Shown: positions 8,620 to 17,645 of the stretch, piece by piece
How the letters are laid out: each line of letters opens with the position of its first letter
Position numbering within the stretch: position 1 is the first letter of the stretch
Source: Chitinophagales bacterium
Lineage (GTDB): Bacteria > Bacteroidota > Bacteroidia > Chitinophagales > UBA8649
Direction: 5' to 3'
Assembly (NCBI GenBank): GCA_020635995.1
Contig: JACJYS010000001.1
Coordinates: 248,001-312,000 of the forward strand
DNA length: 64,000 nt
Program-made: the position numbers and the translations under genes
Notes under the pieces: generated by a model
Database searches by the model: none
What the model saw: the letters and a program-made list of their open reading frames with translations, nothing else
What the model was told of the DNA's origin: nothing

Positions 8620-10428
8620 ATGAAAAAAATATTTTTTCTTATATCATTTTTAATATTCTTTTTAAGTATAAATGCACAAAGCAATAAAGACCTTGTTTTG
8701 GCACGCCAGTATTACAATAATGGCGATTACGAAAAAGCCTCACAGCTATTTTATGAGCTATGGAAAAATGACAGCAATAATGAATATTACTACACCAGCT
8801 TGCTGTACAGCCATATCAGATTAAAAGAATTTGATGAGGCTGAAAAAATTGTAAAAAAACAAATTAAAAAGAACAAAGAAAACCTTAATTATCAAATTGA
8901 CTTAGGCTACGTTTATTCCCAAAATAATGATGCTACCGCTGCCGAAAAAGAATTTGAAAGTGTACTAAATCAATTGGTAGCCAACCAAAACCAAATTAGA
9001 CAGGTAGCTTCTAAGTTTTTAAATATTCAACAAACCGATTATGCTATAAAAACCTACTTAAAAGGTAGGAAACTGTTAAACACCAACGACCTTTTTGTGT
9101 ATGAGTTAGGCAATGCCTATTTTAAAGAAAATAAAAATAAAGAAGCAGTACAAACTTACTTAGATTTATTACAGAGCAACCCTAATAACATAGTTACGGT
9201 GCAAAGCATACTTGCCAATAAATTGGATAAAGAAGAAGTACAAGACGAGTTAGAAACGCAACTTTACACCCTTGTGCAAAAAAAGCCAAATGACAATACC
9301 TATGCAGAAATGTTGATTTGGTTATTTTCTCATCAGCAGGATTATGAGCAAGCATTGATACAGGCAAAAGCTTTAGACAAAAGAAATAATGAAGATGGCA
9401 ATAGAATTTTCCTCTTAGCAAACGATGCTTTTCAAGAAAAACAATATGACACAGCCATTGATGCTTACAAATATCTAATAGAAAATAAAAAAGATAATAC
9501 TACATTACGTAGAGCAAAAGCACTACTTATTCGTTCGGAACAAGAAAAAATAACCTCTCGCCCTAATTATACTGCCGAACAAATAAACGCCCTACAAAAC
9601 AACTATGCTAACTATTTGAACACCTACGGAAAAGGTATTGAAAATGTTGATGTTATATCTAATTTTGCTCATTTGCAGGCTTATTATATTCATAATTTAA
9701 GTGAAGCTATTACCTTGCTTGAAGATGCTATTTCTTTGCCTAATATTCCTAAGAAAACAAAAAACACTTTAAAACTTGAACTTGGTGATATTTATATTTT
9801 AGACGATAATGTTTGGGAAGCCACATTGCTGTATGCCCAAGTAGATAAAGATGAAAAAGATAGCCCTATAGGAGAAGATGCACGTTTTAGAAATGCTAAA
9901 TTATCTTATTATAAAGGAGAGTTTGAGTGGAGCCAAGCTCAACTTAAAATTTTAAAAGGTGCCACCACAGAATTAATAGCTAACGATGCTATAGATTTAT
10001 CGGTTTTTATAATGGATAATTTAGGTTTAGATAGTATAACTACCACTATGGAAGAATATTCAAAAGCAGAATTGTTTGCTTTGCAGAACAGAAATGAAGA
10101 AGCACTGCAAACTTTAGATGATATTCTAAAAACTTATCCGGGGCATGCACTTACAGATGATGTATATTATAAAAAAGCTCAAATATATTTTAGCAAAAAC
10201 AACTATGAGAAAGCTGTAGAAATGCTTAATGCTATTTTGCTCAATCACAAAGAGGATATACTGGCAGATAATGCCGCCTTTATGCTTGGCGATATTTACC
10301 AAAACTACTTAATGGATAAAGAAAAAGCCATGAAGTACTATAAACTTATTATTACAGATTATTCGGGTAGTGTCCTGCTGGTAGAAGCACGTAAAAGATA
10401 CAGAGCTTTAAGAGGTGATAATATTTAA
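8620..10428 (+). CDS. Periplasmic tetratricopeptide-repeat protein
   Basis: 602 residues from ATG 8620. I chose this start over upstream codons in the same frame because it gives a clean signal peptide (MKKIFFLISFLIFFLSINAQ). The whole mature protein is made of helical TPR-type repeats, for example LARQYYNNGDYEKASQLFYE near the N-terminus and KAQIYFSKNNYEKAVEMLNA and AAFMLGDIYQNYL near the C-terminus. TPR proteins act as protein-protein scaffolds; no catalytic motif is present. Proteins of this shape are common in Bacteroidota envelopes, but I cannot name its partner. It is convergent with the 10674 gene, with a strong inverted repeat between them. Confidence 0.85.
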   Translation: MKKIFFLISFLIFFLSINAQSNKDLVLARQYYNNGDYEKASQLFYELWKNDSNNEYYYTSLLYSHIRLKEFDEAEKIVKKQIKKNKENLNYQIDLGYVYSQNNDATAAEKEFESVLNQLVANQNQIRQVASKFLNIQQTDYAIKTYLKGRKLLNTNDLFVYELGNAYFKENKNKEAVQTYLDLLQSNPNNIVTVQSILANKLDKEEVQDELETQLYTLVQKKPNDNTYAEMLIWLFSHQQDYEQALIQAKALDKRNNEDGNRIFLLANDAFQEKQYDTAIDAYKYLIENKKDNTTLRRAKALLIRSEQEKITSRPNYTAEQINALQNNYANYLNTYGKGIENVDVISNFAHLQAYYIHNLSEAITLLEDAISLPNIPKKTKNTLKLELGDIYILDDNVWEATLLYAQVDKDEKDSPIGEDARFRNAKLSYYKGEFEWSQAQLKILKGATTELIANDAIDLSVFIMDNLGLDSITTTMEEYSKAELFALQNRNEEALQTLDDILKTYPGHALTDDVYYKKAQIYFSKNNYEKAVEMLNAILLNHKEDILADNAAFMLGDIYQNYLMDKEKAMKYYKLIITDYSGSVLLVEARKRYRALRGDNI

Positions 10429-10543
10429 ACCTGAGTTAGATATTCTTTTTTCGTTTCTGCCTAAAACAGCAGACATATAGCAAATTTAGCTAATTTTTAT
10501 TGTAATATAAAATATTTTTACATTTCGTTTTCAATAGTTATAA

Positions 10544-10576
10544 AAAGTTCGGAACTCTTCAAGAGTTCCGAACTTT
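10544..10576. terminator. Bidirectional terminator hairpin
   Basis: A perfect 15-bp stem (10544-10558 with 10562-10576) with a 3-base loop, with A-runs on the left and T then A-runs on the right. It lies between two convergent genes. The rest of the 245-base gap (10429-10673) shows nothing further. Confidence 0.7.
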
Positions 10577-10673
10577 AAAAAATAGTACGCCTCTATTTTG
10601 TGCATGCATATTAATAAAAATGATGCATATTTCTACGCACCATTTTATATTGATTTGAAAAACGGAATAAATC

Positions 10674-11189
10674 CTATTCGTAATCGTACGTTTTTTCTAT
10701 TTCTATTTTCTTTTTAGCTGTTTCGTTATACTTAGCAGCTCTTTTTTTCATGTATGTTAGTCTATCTTCCGATAATCTTTCTCTACTATAATCTAAAATA
10801 TCTTGTATTTCATCAATTTTTCCATTTGTTTCCATTAAAGAAATAAATAAAATTAGTTTTTGATCTTCCATTAGCTCATGAGCGTATTCAAATTTCTCTT
10901 GGTAAACTTTAAACTGAATTTTTTCGCCTATGCTGCCTAAAAATGCTTCTCTTGCCCATTTAATAGCGTCTTTGTAGTTTTTCTCGTTATATGCTTTTAT
11001 CATTTTGTTGTAATACTGCATATTTTCGGCTATGATATCTTTATTCCTTTGGCTGTCTGTTAGTATTTTTTCTTCAAAAAAAGATTCATCTACTTTTTGT
11101 ACTTTAAAATAACCTTCTGCATATTTTTCTTGTGCTTTTGCAGTAAAGGTAAATAGTGCTACTGTTAGTATTAAAATTAATTTTTTCAT
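10674..11189 (-). CDS. Exported protein of unknown function
   Basis: 171 residues with a signal peptide (MKKLILILTVALFTFTAKAQ) and no lipobox. The mature part is charged and helical (many Lys, Glu, Tyr), with stretches such as MIKAYNEKNYKDAIKWARE that resemble a single TPR-like helical pair. I do not recognise the family. It follows the ytxJ-like gene by 26 bases on the same strand and is probably co-transcribed with it. No membrane segment beyond the signal peptide, no metal or catalytic motif. Confidence 0.75.
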   Translation of the reverse strand: MKKLILILTVALFTFTAKAQEKYAEGYFKVQKVDESFFEEKILTDSQRNKDIIAENMQYYNKMIKAYNEKNYKDAIKWAREAFLGSIGEKIQFKVYQEKFEYAHELMEDQKLILFISLMETNGKIDEIQDILDYSRERLSEDRLTYMKKRAAKYNETAKKKIEIEKTYDYE

Positions 11190-11215
11190 AATTGTTTATT
11201 TTATTTACTTCAAAG

Positions 11216-11554
11216 TTATATAAATTTTTCAATAATTTCGTTACTTACCCCTTGATGAGAAATATTGTAAACAGCTTTTCCGTTTTTTATTATAATTAAT
11301 TGTGGCGATTGATGTATTACTCTAAACCTATCTGCTATTTCATTTGAGATGTTTCTGTAAGTCAATAAATCTAAGTAATAAAAGTCTAATTGTTTTTCAT
11401 CAAACTGCCAGCTATCCTCCAGTTTATGCATAGCATGAGAGGATACGCCACAGCGTGTGCTATGTTTAAAAATAGCTATGGTTTTGTTGTTAGAATCATC
11501 AATTATTCTATCTATTTGGTTTATTGAAGTAAGTTGTTGCCACGGTGCTACCAT
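11216..11554 (-). CDS. ytxJ: YtxJ-type bacillithiol-system redox protein
   Basis: 112 residues of thioredoxin-like fold. The motif FKHSTRCGVSS places one active Cys (C35) where thioredoxins have their first cysteine; a single Cys is typical of the YtxJ family, proposed monothiol bacilliredoxins that remove bacillithiol from oxidised proteins. The later SPQLIIIKNGKAVY segment contains the cis-Pro region (P84) expected of thioredoxin folds. Cytoplasmic, no signal peptide. It is first in a likely two-gene transcript with the exported protein at 10674. Its presence suggests that the organism makes bacillithiol, but the bshABC genes are not in this window. Confidence 0.87.
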   Translation of the reverse strand: MVAPWQQLTSINQIDRIIDDSNNKTIAIFKHSTRCGVSSHAMHKLEDSWQFDEKQLDFYYLDLLTYRNISNEIADRFRVIHQSPQLIIIKNGKAVYNISHQGVSNEIIEKFI

Positions 11555-11575
11555 ATTATCTGTTTAATTTGTAAT

Positions 11576-11605
11576 CAAAGTTAATGAAAAAGCCTAAAAA
11601 ACAAT
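11576..11605 (-). promoter_or_regulatory. Promoter of the ytxJ transcript (TTG - 18 bases - TAACTTTG)
   Basis: On the minus strand an ATTG element (11605-11602) is followed after 18 bases by TAACTTTG (11583-11576). This is the best full match to the Bacteroidota two-box promoter in the window. It ends 21 bases before the start codon. Confidence 0.6.
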
Positions 11606-11680
11606 TGTAACAAATGATACGTAGTGTTTCAATATCTATATCAGCCCCTTTTTTTATGCCAAAAAACTACTCAACTTTAT

Positions 11681-11688
11681 TATCTTTG
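11681..11688 (+). promoter_or_regulatory. -7 box TATCTTTG for lepA
   Basis: TAnnTTTG match that ends 7 bases before the lepA ATG at 11696, which implies an mRNA with virtually no leader. Confidence 0.55.
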
Positions 11689-11695
11689 TCGGTTC

Positions 11696-13489
11696 ATGAA
11701 AAACATACGTAACTTTTGTATTATAGCACATATTGACCACGGTAAAAGCACCTTGGCAGACAGGCTTTTAGATGCTACTCAAACGGTATCTGAAAGAGAT
11801 AGACAAGACCAAATTTTAGATGATATGGATTTGGAACGAGAAAGAGGTATTACTATTAAAAGTCATGCTATACAAATGAACTATGTGCATACCGACAATC
11901 AAAAATATACTTTAAATTTAATAGACACTCCCGGGCACGTAGATTTTTCTTATGAGGTTTCGCGTAGTATAGCTGCGTGCGAGGGAGCTTTACTTTTAGT
12001 AGATGCCGCACAAGGCATTCAAGCTCAAACTATTTCAAATTTGTACTTGGCATTAGAGCATGATTTAGAAATAATACCTGTTATAAACAAGGTAGATATG
12101 CCCGGAGCTTTAATAGAAGAAACTGCCGACCAAATAATGGATTTATTGGGTTGCGATAGAGAAGATATATTAGAAGCAAGCGGGAAAACAGGTTTAGGTG
12201 TAGATAAAATATTAGATGCCGTAATAAACAGAATATCAGCACCTCAAGGAAATGAAGATGAGCCACTACAAGCCATGATTTTTGATTCTGTTTATAACCA
12301 ATACAGAGGTGTTATAGCTTATTTTAGAATTTATAATGGCAAAATTAAGCAAGGCGAAGATATAAAATTTGTGGCTACAGGAAATAACTATTTAGCCGAT
12401 GAAATAGGAATATTAAAACTTACCCAAGAGCCTCAAAAGCAACTATCAGCAGGAAATGTAGGCTATGTTATTACTGGCATAAAATCTTCTAAAGAAGTAA
12501 AAGTAGGCGATACTATTACCGATGCTCATAATCCTACTACCAAGATGGTAAAAGGTTTTGAAGATGTAAAACCTATGGTTTTTGCAGGTATTTACCCCAT
12601 AGATTCTGATGATTATGAAGATTTAAGAGATGCTCTTGAAAAATTGCAACTTAATGACGCTTCCTTAGTGTTTGAACCGGAAACGTCTATTGCCTTAGGT
12701 TTTGGGTTTAGATGTGGATTTTTAGGTATGTTGCACTTAGAAATTATACAAGAAAGATTAGACCGAGAGTTTGACCAAAGTGTAATAACTACAACACCAC
12801 AAGTTACCTATCACTTATATGATAAAAAAGGTGAAATGACGCTTTTGCACAATCCGTCAGACTTGCCCGACCCAACCGTAGTAGATAGAATAGAAGAACC
12901 ATACATACGAGCTCAAATAATTTCTAAACCCGAGTATATTGGAAGCATAATGAACCTTTGTATGGAAAAAAGAGGCATAATGAAAAACCAAGTATATTTA
13001 TCACAAACCAGAGTAGAGCTTACTTTTGAAATGCCTCTGTCTGAAATTGTTTTTGATTTTTATGATAGATTAAAATCTATTTCAAGAGGATATGCTTCTT
13101 TTGATTACCACATGATAGGCTACAAAAAAGGAGATATGGTGCGTGTAGATATAAAACTTAATGGCGAAAACGTAGATGCTTTCTCGGCTATGATACACAG
13201 AGATAAAGCCTATGATTTTGGTAAAAGACTTTGCGAAAAACTAAAAGAACTTATTCCCCGCCAACAGTTTGTAATAGCCATACAGGCAGCTATAGGCATG
13301 AAAATTATAGCAAGAGAAACTATTTCTGCCATGAGAAAAGACGTAACTGCCAAATGCTACGGTGGAGATATAACCCGAAAACGAAAATTACTTGAAAAGC
13401 AGAAAAAAGGTAAAAAACGTATGCGTCAGTTTGGCAAAGTAGAAGTGCCTCAGCAAGCGTTTTTAGCGGTACTTAAACTCAATGATTAA
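11696..13489 (+). CDS. lepA: Elongation factor 4 (LepA), ribosome back-translocase GTPase
   Basis: 597 residues from ATG 11696; an upstream start in the same frame (11624) would run through the promoter box and lacks homologous sequence. GTPase motifs are all visible: G1 AHIDHGKST, G2 ERGITIKS, G3 DTPGH, G4 NKVD. The LepA-specific C-terminal domain is present (ISRGYASFDY, LIPRQQFVIAIQAAIG, and the basic tail AKCYGGDITRKRKLLEKQKK). The factor binds the ribosome and assists translation or 30S assembly under stress. In many bacteria it sits with lepB; here it stands alone. Length is normal. Confidence 0.97.
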   Translation: MKNIRNFCIIAHIDHGKSTLADRLLDATQTVSERDRQDQILDDMDLERERGITIKSHAIQMNYVHTDNQKYTLNLIDTPGHVDFSYEVSRSIAACEGALLLVDAAQGIQAQTISNLYLALEHDLEIIPVINKVDMPGALIEETADQIMDLLGCDREDILEASGKTGLGVDKILDAVINRISAPQGNEDEPLQAMIFDSVYNQYRGVIAYFRIYNGKIKQGEDIKFVATGNNYLADEIGILKLTQEPQKQLSAGNVGYVITGIKSSKEVKVGDTITDAHNPTTKMVKGFEDVKPMVFAGIYPIDSDDYEDLRDALEKLQLNDASLVFEPETSIALGFGFRCGFLGMLHLEIIQERLDREFDQSVITTTPQVTYHLYDKKGEMTLLHNPSDLPDPTVVDRIEEPYIRAQIISKPEYIGSIMNLCMEKRGIMKNQVYLSQTRVELTFEMPLSEIVFDFYDRLKSISRGYASFDYHMIGYKKGDMVRVDIKLNGENVDAFSAMIHRDKAYDFGKRLCEKLKELIPRQQFVIAIQAAIGMKIIARETISAMRKDVTAKCYGGDITRKRKLLEKQKKGKKRMRQFGKVEVPQQAFLAVLKLND

Positions 13490-13663
13490 TAGTTCGGTAA
13501 AACAACTTTTCATTTAATTATTGTCCTCTATTAAATGAGAGAAATAGTGAAAAGTTTAGTGATGCTTTTTGTTTCCTACAACAATACAAAAATATAGCTA
13601 TAGCTTAATTTTTATTTAATGAAAAGATGATTTTATCTTGAAAAATCATTATTTTTACTTTTA

Positions 13664-13671
13664 TATCTTTG
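13664..13671 (+). promoter_or_regulatory. -7 box TATCTTTG for the phosphatase operon
   Basis: TAnnTTTG match ending 18 bases before ATG 13690. The 200 bases before it contain an imperfect nested inverted repeat (13504-13556) without a T-run. Confidence 0.5.
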
Positions 13672-13689
13672 AAGCCTATAATTCTATTT

Positions 13690-15984
13690 ATGAAAAAACA
13701 ACTACTTTTCCTTTTTATCTGTCTTTCTTATCTGCTTTCTGCGCAAACTGTAGATAGAGGTCCGTACTTGCAAAGCCCTAACCACAACAGTATTATAGTT
13801 ATGTGGCGAACCACTACCAACACCAGCACAAAAATTTGGTACGGAACAGATTCGATCAATTTAACGCAAAATGCAGAAATTAGTAATAATGTAAAAGACC
13901 ACGAAATTAAAATAACGGGACTGCAACCCTACACAAAATATTATTATAAAATTGGCGATTTAAGTTCGCAATATACACCTGCTACCGGGCAAAGTTTTAA
14001 AACACACCCATTACCGGGCACTAAAGGTGTGCCTACTCGTATTTGGGCAACAGGCGATTTTGGTAAAGGAAACTCTAAACAAATAGACACAAAATTGGCA
14101 TTTGAAGCCTATTCGGGTGTAGGAAGTGCAGATGTATGGCTTTGGCTGGGCGATAATGCCTACGATGATGGCAATCAAAGTCAATATCAAGCTAAAGTGT
14201 TTGCCGTGCCGGGATATAGTGATGTATTTCCCCACCAGCCGTTTTGGGCTTCTCCGGGCAATCATGATTATAATACCGTTTGGAGTGAAAGTACTTTATT
14301 GGGCATCCCTTACTCCAACATTCCTTTATCAAACCACATGGGACCATATTTTGATATTGTAGAAGTTCCTCAAAATGGCGAAGCAGGTGGTTATCCTTCA
14401 AATTTAGAGGTGTTTTATTCATTTGATTATGCAGATGTTCATTTTCTTTCTTTAAACTCAGAAGTGTTTGACTATACCTTATCTTATGATGGTATGAACG
14501 CCATGACTAATTGGATTATTCAAGATTTAAGCCAAAGCAATGCTAAGTTTAAAATAGCTTATTGGCATCAGCCACCATATACCAAAGGCTCTCACGATTC
14601 AGATGGTTTTTATGAATTAGTAATGAAAGCCGTAAGAGAACGAATTATTCCTGTTTTAGAAGAACATGGCATTGATTTAATCGTTTGTGGACATAGTCAT
14701 GTTTTTGAGCGTAGTTATTTATTAAACGGACACTATAGTGGTGGTTCTTCTTTTAATATTAACACCATGGCAGTTGATGCCTCAAGTGGAAATTTTGATG
14801 CAGGCACGCCATATATAAAGGATACCTTGGTTTCTACACAAGACGGAACGGTATATATTGTTTGCGGTAATAGTGGAAGCTCTACTTCCGGAGTGGGAGA
14901 AGGTTTAGATTATCCTGCCATGTATTATTCCGATGCGTATGATGCAGCAGGTTCTTTTGTTATAGATATTTATAAAAACAGACTTGACGGATATTATTTA
15001 AAATCGGATGGCACTATACCCGATGAATTTACATTGTTAAAGAAAGATTTACGAGTAAATGCTATGGCAGATTTTTCTATTTGCCAAGGCGAATCAGTTG
15101 ATGTAATAGCTAATTACACTGGCGGTTCAGATAGCATGAATTTTGTATGGACAGGTTCAACAGCCGTAGGGGAAACAGTTACGCTTTCGCCCACTACCAC
15201 TACAAATTACACCTTAGAAATAACCGACTTTTTAACAGGACAAATAGAAACCAGTAGTTTTACCATAAATGTATCGCCTACCCCACAACCTAACGTAGAT
15301 GAACTTACTTCTGGAACGCTGAATGCTAATCTTTCCGGTTCGCAATATACTTACCAATGGTTTATAAATGGCAATCCTATAAGTGGAGCAACTAATGAAA
15401 CGTATCAACCTATAATAGATGGAAACTATACCGTAGAGGTTTATAATAGTAATACAGGCTGTACGGTAGAATCAAGCAGTTATAGTTTTTATGGTTTACC
15501 TACAGAAGCATACATAGATACACTTGGCGATTCGCTGATAACAGTAGAACCTATTGATACGGCATATACTTATCAATGGTACTTAAATGATACCGCTATA
15601 GCCGGGGCAAACAATACAAGCTACACTTATACAGAAAGTGGCGATTATTATGTTGAAGTAATACTTCCTAATGGCGATACGCTACAATCAAACACAATAA
15701 CCGTTGTTTTTGAAACCTTGCCTCCTACGTCTATTTTAGATGTGGCTAATAATGTTTCTACTATTTACCCTAATCCTGCCAGTGAACAGATAATTTTAGA
15801 ATTGTTTGATAATAAATACAACACAAGTCCATACAGTATAATTAATACTACAGGCAAAACGGTATTAAATGGCGTACTTACAGGAACAAATACACCTATC
15901 AATATTTCAAAACTAAGTACAGGCGTATATTTTTTAAAGATAGAAGCGGATGTTCCTGTTTATAATAAGTTTGTAAAAAAATAG
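13690..15984 (+). CDS. Purple-acid-phosphatase-like metallophosphoesterase with T9SS type A sorting domain
   Basis: 764 residues; ATG 13690 gives a good signal peptide (MKKQLLFLFICLSYLLSAQ). Residues 22-110 are a fibronectin-like N-domain as in purple acid phosphatases (VDRGPYLQSPNHNSIIVMW). The two-metal phosphoesterase motifs follow: GDFG (D123), GDNAYDDG (D155), GNHD (N191-H192), YWHQPPY and GHSHVFER (H335, H337). Two Ig/PKD-like modules come next (TYQWFINGNPISGA and TYQWYLNDTAIAGA are repeated). The last 75 residues (IYPNPASEQIILEL to STGVYFLKIE) are a type A T9SS tail, so it should be exported and anchored or released at the cell surface, where it probably frees phosphate from organic esters. 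It ends one base before the next gene. Confidence 0.92.
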   Translation: MKKQLLFLFICLSYLLSAQTVDRGPYLQSPNHNSIIVMWRTTTNTSTKIWYGTDSINLTQNAEISNNVKDHEIKITGLQPYTKYYYKIGDLSSQYTPATGQSFKTHPLPGTKGVPTRIWATGDFGKGNSKQIDTKLAFEAYSGVGSADVWLWLGDNAYDDGNQSQYQAKVFAVPGYSDVFPHQPFWASPGNHDYNTVWSESTLLGIPYSNIPLSNHMGPYFDIVEVPQNGEAGGYPSNLEVFYSFDYADVHFLSLNSEVFDYTLSYDGMNAMTNWIIQDLSQSNAKFKIAYWHQPPYTKGSHDSDGFYELVMKAVRERIIPVLEEHGIDLIVCGHSHVFERSYLLNGHYSGGSSFNINTMAVDASSGNFDAGTPYIKDTLVSTQDGTVYIVCGNSGSSTSGVGEGLDYPAMYYSDAYDAAGSFVIDIYKNRLDGYYLKSDGTIPDEFTLLKKDLRVNAMADFSICQGESVDVIANYTGGSDSMNFVWTGSTAVGETVTLSPTTTTNYTLEITDFLTGQIETSSFTINVSPTPQPNVDELTSGTLNANLSGSQYTYQWFINGNPISGATNETYQPIIDGNYTVEVYNSNTGCTVESSSYSFYGLPTEAYIDTLGDSLITVEPIDTAYTYQWYLNDTAIAGANNTSYTYTESGDYYVEVILPNGDTLQSNTITVVFETLPPTSILDVANNVSTIYPNPASEQIILELFDNKYNTSPYSIINTTGKTVLNGVLTGTNTPINISKLSTGVYFLKIEADVPVYNKFVKK

Positions 15985-15985
15985 T

Positions 15986-17500
15986 ATGAAGAAATTTATT
16001 TTACCTTTTTTTATAGTTGCCTTTGTTTTGGGGATGGCACAGCAACAGCAGTTTACCGCTCCTGGGTCGGGCACATTTATTATTCCCAATAGTGTGGTAA
16101 GCCTAAAAGTGGAATGTATAGGCGGTGGCGGTGCTGGAGGAAGAGTAGAAGGCGATTCTTGGACTTTTATAAACTATGAAGCTGCCGGAGGTGGAGGCGG
16201 TGGTGCTTATGTGCGTGCCATAACGCCCGTAGTGGCAGGAAATAGCTATACTATTCAAGTAGGAAATGGAGGTATAAGCAATGGTGCAAATGGCGGAAAT
16301 TCTTGGTTTGGGAGTAATACAACTGTAATGGCAGAAGGCGGGAAAACAAGAGGAGGTGTTAATAATAGCGGTGGTGCTAACGGTGGGAAAGCGGTAAATT
16401 CTTATGGCGATGTAAAATATGATGGTGGCAATGGCGGTAGCGGAGATAGCAATGATGCCGGAGGCGGTGGTGGCGGTGCAGGTAGCTCAGGAAGTGGTGG
16501 AAACGGAGCCAATGGCAGTGGCAGTGGCTTATCTCTTGGTGGTACAGGAGCAATAGATTATGGTGGTAATGGTGGTAGCGGTGGCTACGATGGCAATACC
16601 GGAGCAGCAGGAAGCACCTTTGGTGGCGGAGGCGGTGGCTCAAGCATACAATCTAATACAGATAGAAACGGGGGTGCAGGAGCAAGTGGTATAGTTATTT
16701 TGCAATGGAGCGAAGTACAGGCTTTATCTAAAACAAACTTTTGTGGCAATGTACAAGATACTTTATTGATTACAGGTACAAACTTTATAAATGTAGATTC
16801 TGTTGTCTTAAACAATAGTGCTTTATCTTATAGCGTATTAAATGCTACGACTATTCAAGTAATTATTCCTGTGGGAGCTTCAAATGGCGAGTTGTTTGTA
16901 CACACAAAACAAGGCGTTTCAAAATCAGATTCTATATCTGTACAAAACAATTCATTAGTTTTAACAGTAGATTCTAATACCATAACAGCTAATTACTCCG
17001 GTAATACAAACCAAGCCAACTGGATTTGGTTTAATTGTGCCAATAATGATACCATTAGTATAAGTGCTAATACTACTTTAACGGTAAGTGAAGTGGGTTT
17101 TTATGCTTTAACGGTAGAAGAAAATGCTTGCGTACTTACCACACCTTGCGAAACTGTAACAAACATTCCGGACACCAATACATTTACACCTATTGATACA
17201 TTAGTAATACCACCAGATACTATTATTAACGAAGATAGCACTACCGCTATTCGCAATATTAATAATGCTGCATTTGTTAGGGTATATCCCAACCCAACAT
17301 CAAATAAAGTGTTTATTAGTTCTTTAGAAACAAACTTAACACACTTAGCTGTTTATAGTATGACAGGAAAATTGATTTTAAGTACTGATTTAAACACTAA
17401 GAAAACAGAAATATCTTTTAGCGAATTGCCTAAAGGTGTTTATCTACTTAAAGTAATGTCAGATAGCAAAGTGAATACTTATAAGGTGGTAAGGGATTAA
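15986..17500 (+). CDS. Glycine-rich surface protein with IPT/TIG-like domain and T9SS type A tail
   Basis: 504 residues with a short signal peptide (ends GMAQ). Residues about 20-235 form a glycine-rich domain that opens QQFTAPGSGTFIIPNSVVSL and closes GGAGASGIVILQW; both borders match the Gly-rich secreted domain common in Bacteroidota. The inside is Gly/Asn/Ser-rich, low complexity. A TIG/IPT-like sandwich (TGTNFINVDSVVLNN) follows, then an acidic linker with Thr/Asp/Pro repeats (FTPIDTLVIPPDTI) and a type A sorting domain (VYPNPTSNKVFISSL to LPKGVYLLKVM). Probably structural or adhesive at the surface. Start lies one base after the phosphatase stop, so the two are one operon and may act together. 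Confidence 0.88.
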   Translation: MKKFILPFFIVAFVLGMAQQQQFTAPGSGTFIIPNSVVSLKVECIGGGGAGGRVEGDSWTFINYEAAGGGGGGAYVRAITPVVAGNSYTIQVGNGGISNGANGGNSWFGSNTTVMAEGGKTRGGVNNSGGANGGKAVNSYGDVKYDGGNGGSGDSNDAGGGGGGAGSSGSGGNGANGSGSGLSLGGTGAIDYGGNGGSGGYDGNTGAAGSTFGGGGGGSSIQSNTDRNGGAGASGIVILQWSEVQALSKTNFCGNVQDTLLITGTNFINVDSVVLNNSALSYSVLNATTIQVIIPVGASNGELFVHTKQGVSKSDSISVQNNSLVLTVDSNTITANYSGNTNQANWIWFNCANNDTISISANTTLTVSEVGFYALTVEENACVLTTPCETVTNIPDTNTFTPIDTLVIPPDTIINEDSTTAIRNINNAAFVRVYPNPTSNKVFISSLETNLTHLAVYSMTGKLILSTDLNTKKTEISFSELPKGVYLLKVMSDSKVNTYKVVRD

Positions 17501-17607
17501 ATGTGTTAAATATACTATGCTTTATCTATTCTCGTAGCGTTTTGCTAAGGTCTATTTAAAAAAAACATCAGAAAAAAATACTTGCATTTGGGTTGTGGGT
17601 TTGATAA

Positions 17608-17643
17608 AAAAACGGGAGCAGTTTAAATTGTTCCCGTTTTTTT
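17608..17643. terminator. Bidirectional terminator between convergent genes
   Basis: Stem of 13 bp (17608-17620 with 17629-17641, one G-U) with an 8-base loop; A-run on the left and T-run on the right give a functional U-tail on both strands. It ends the glycine-rich gene and the copper ATPase gene. Confidence 0.85.
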
Positions 17644-17645
17644 AT

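Noticed and set aside
13504..13556. Nested inverted repeat (AACTTTTCA and CATTTAAT arms) after lepA
   Set aside because: The stem is interrupted, the loop is long and there is no T-run, so I do not call a terminator or a riboswitch.
16377..16643. His/Arg-rich 88-residue frame on the minus strand
   Set aside because: It is the antisense of the glycine-rich domain: GGN codons read backwards give His/Tyr/Arg-rich sequence. The plus-strand gene explains the region.
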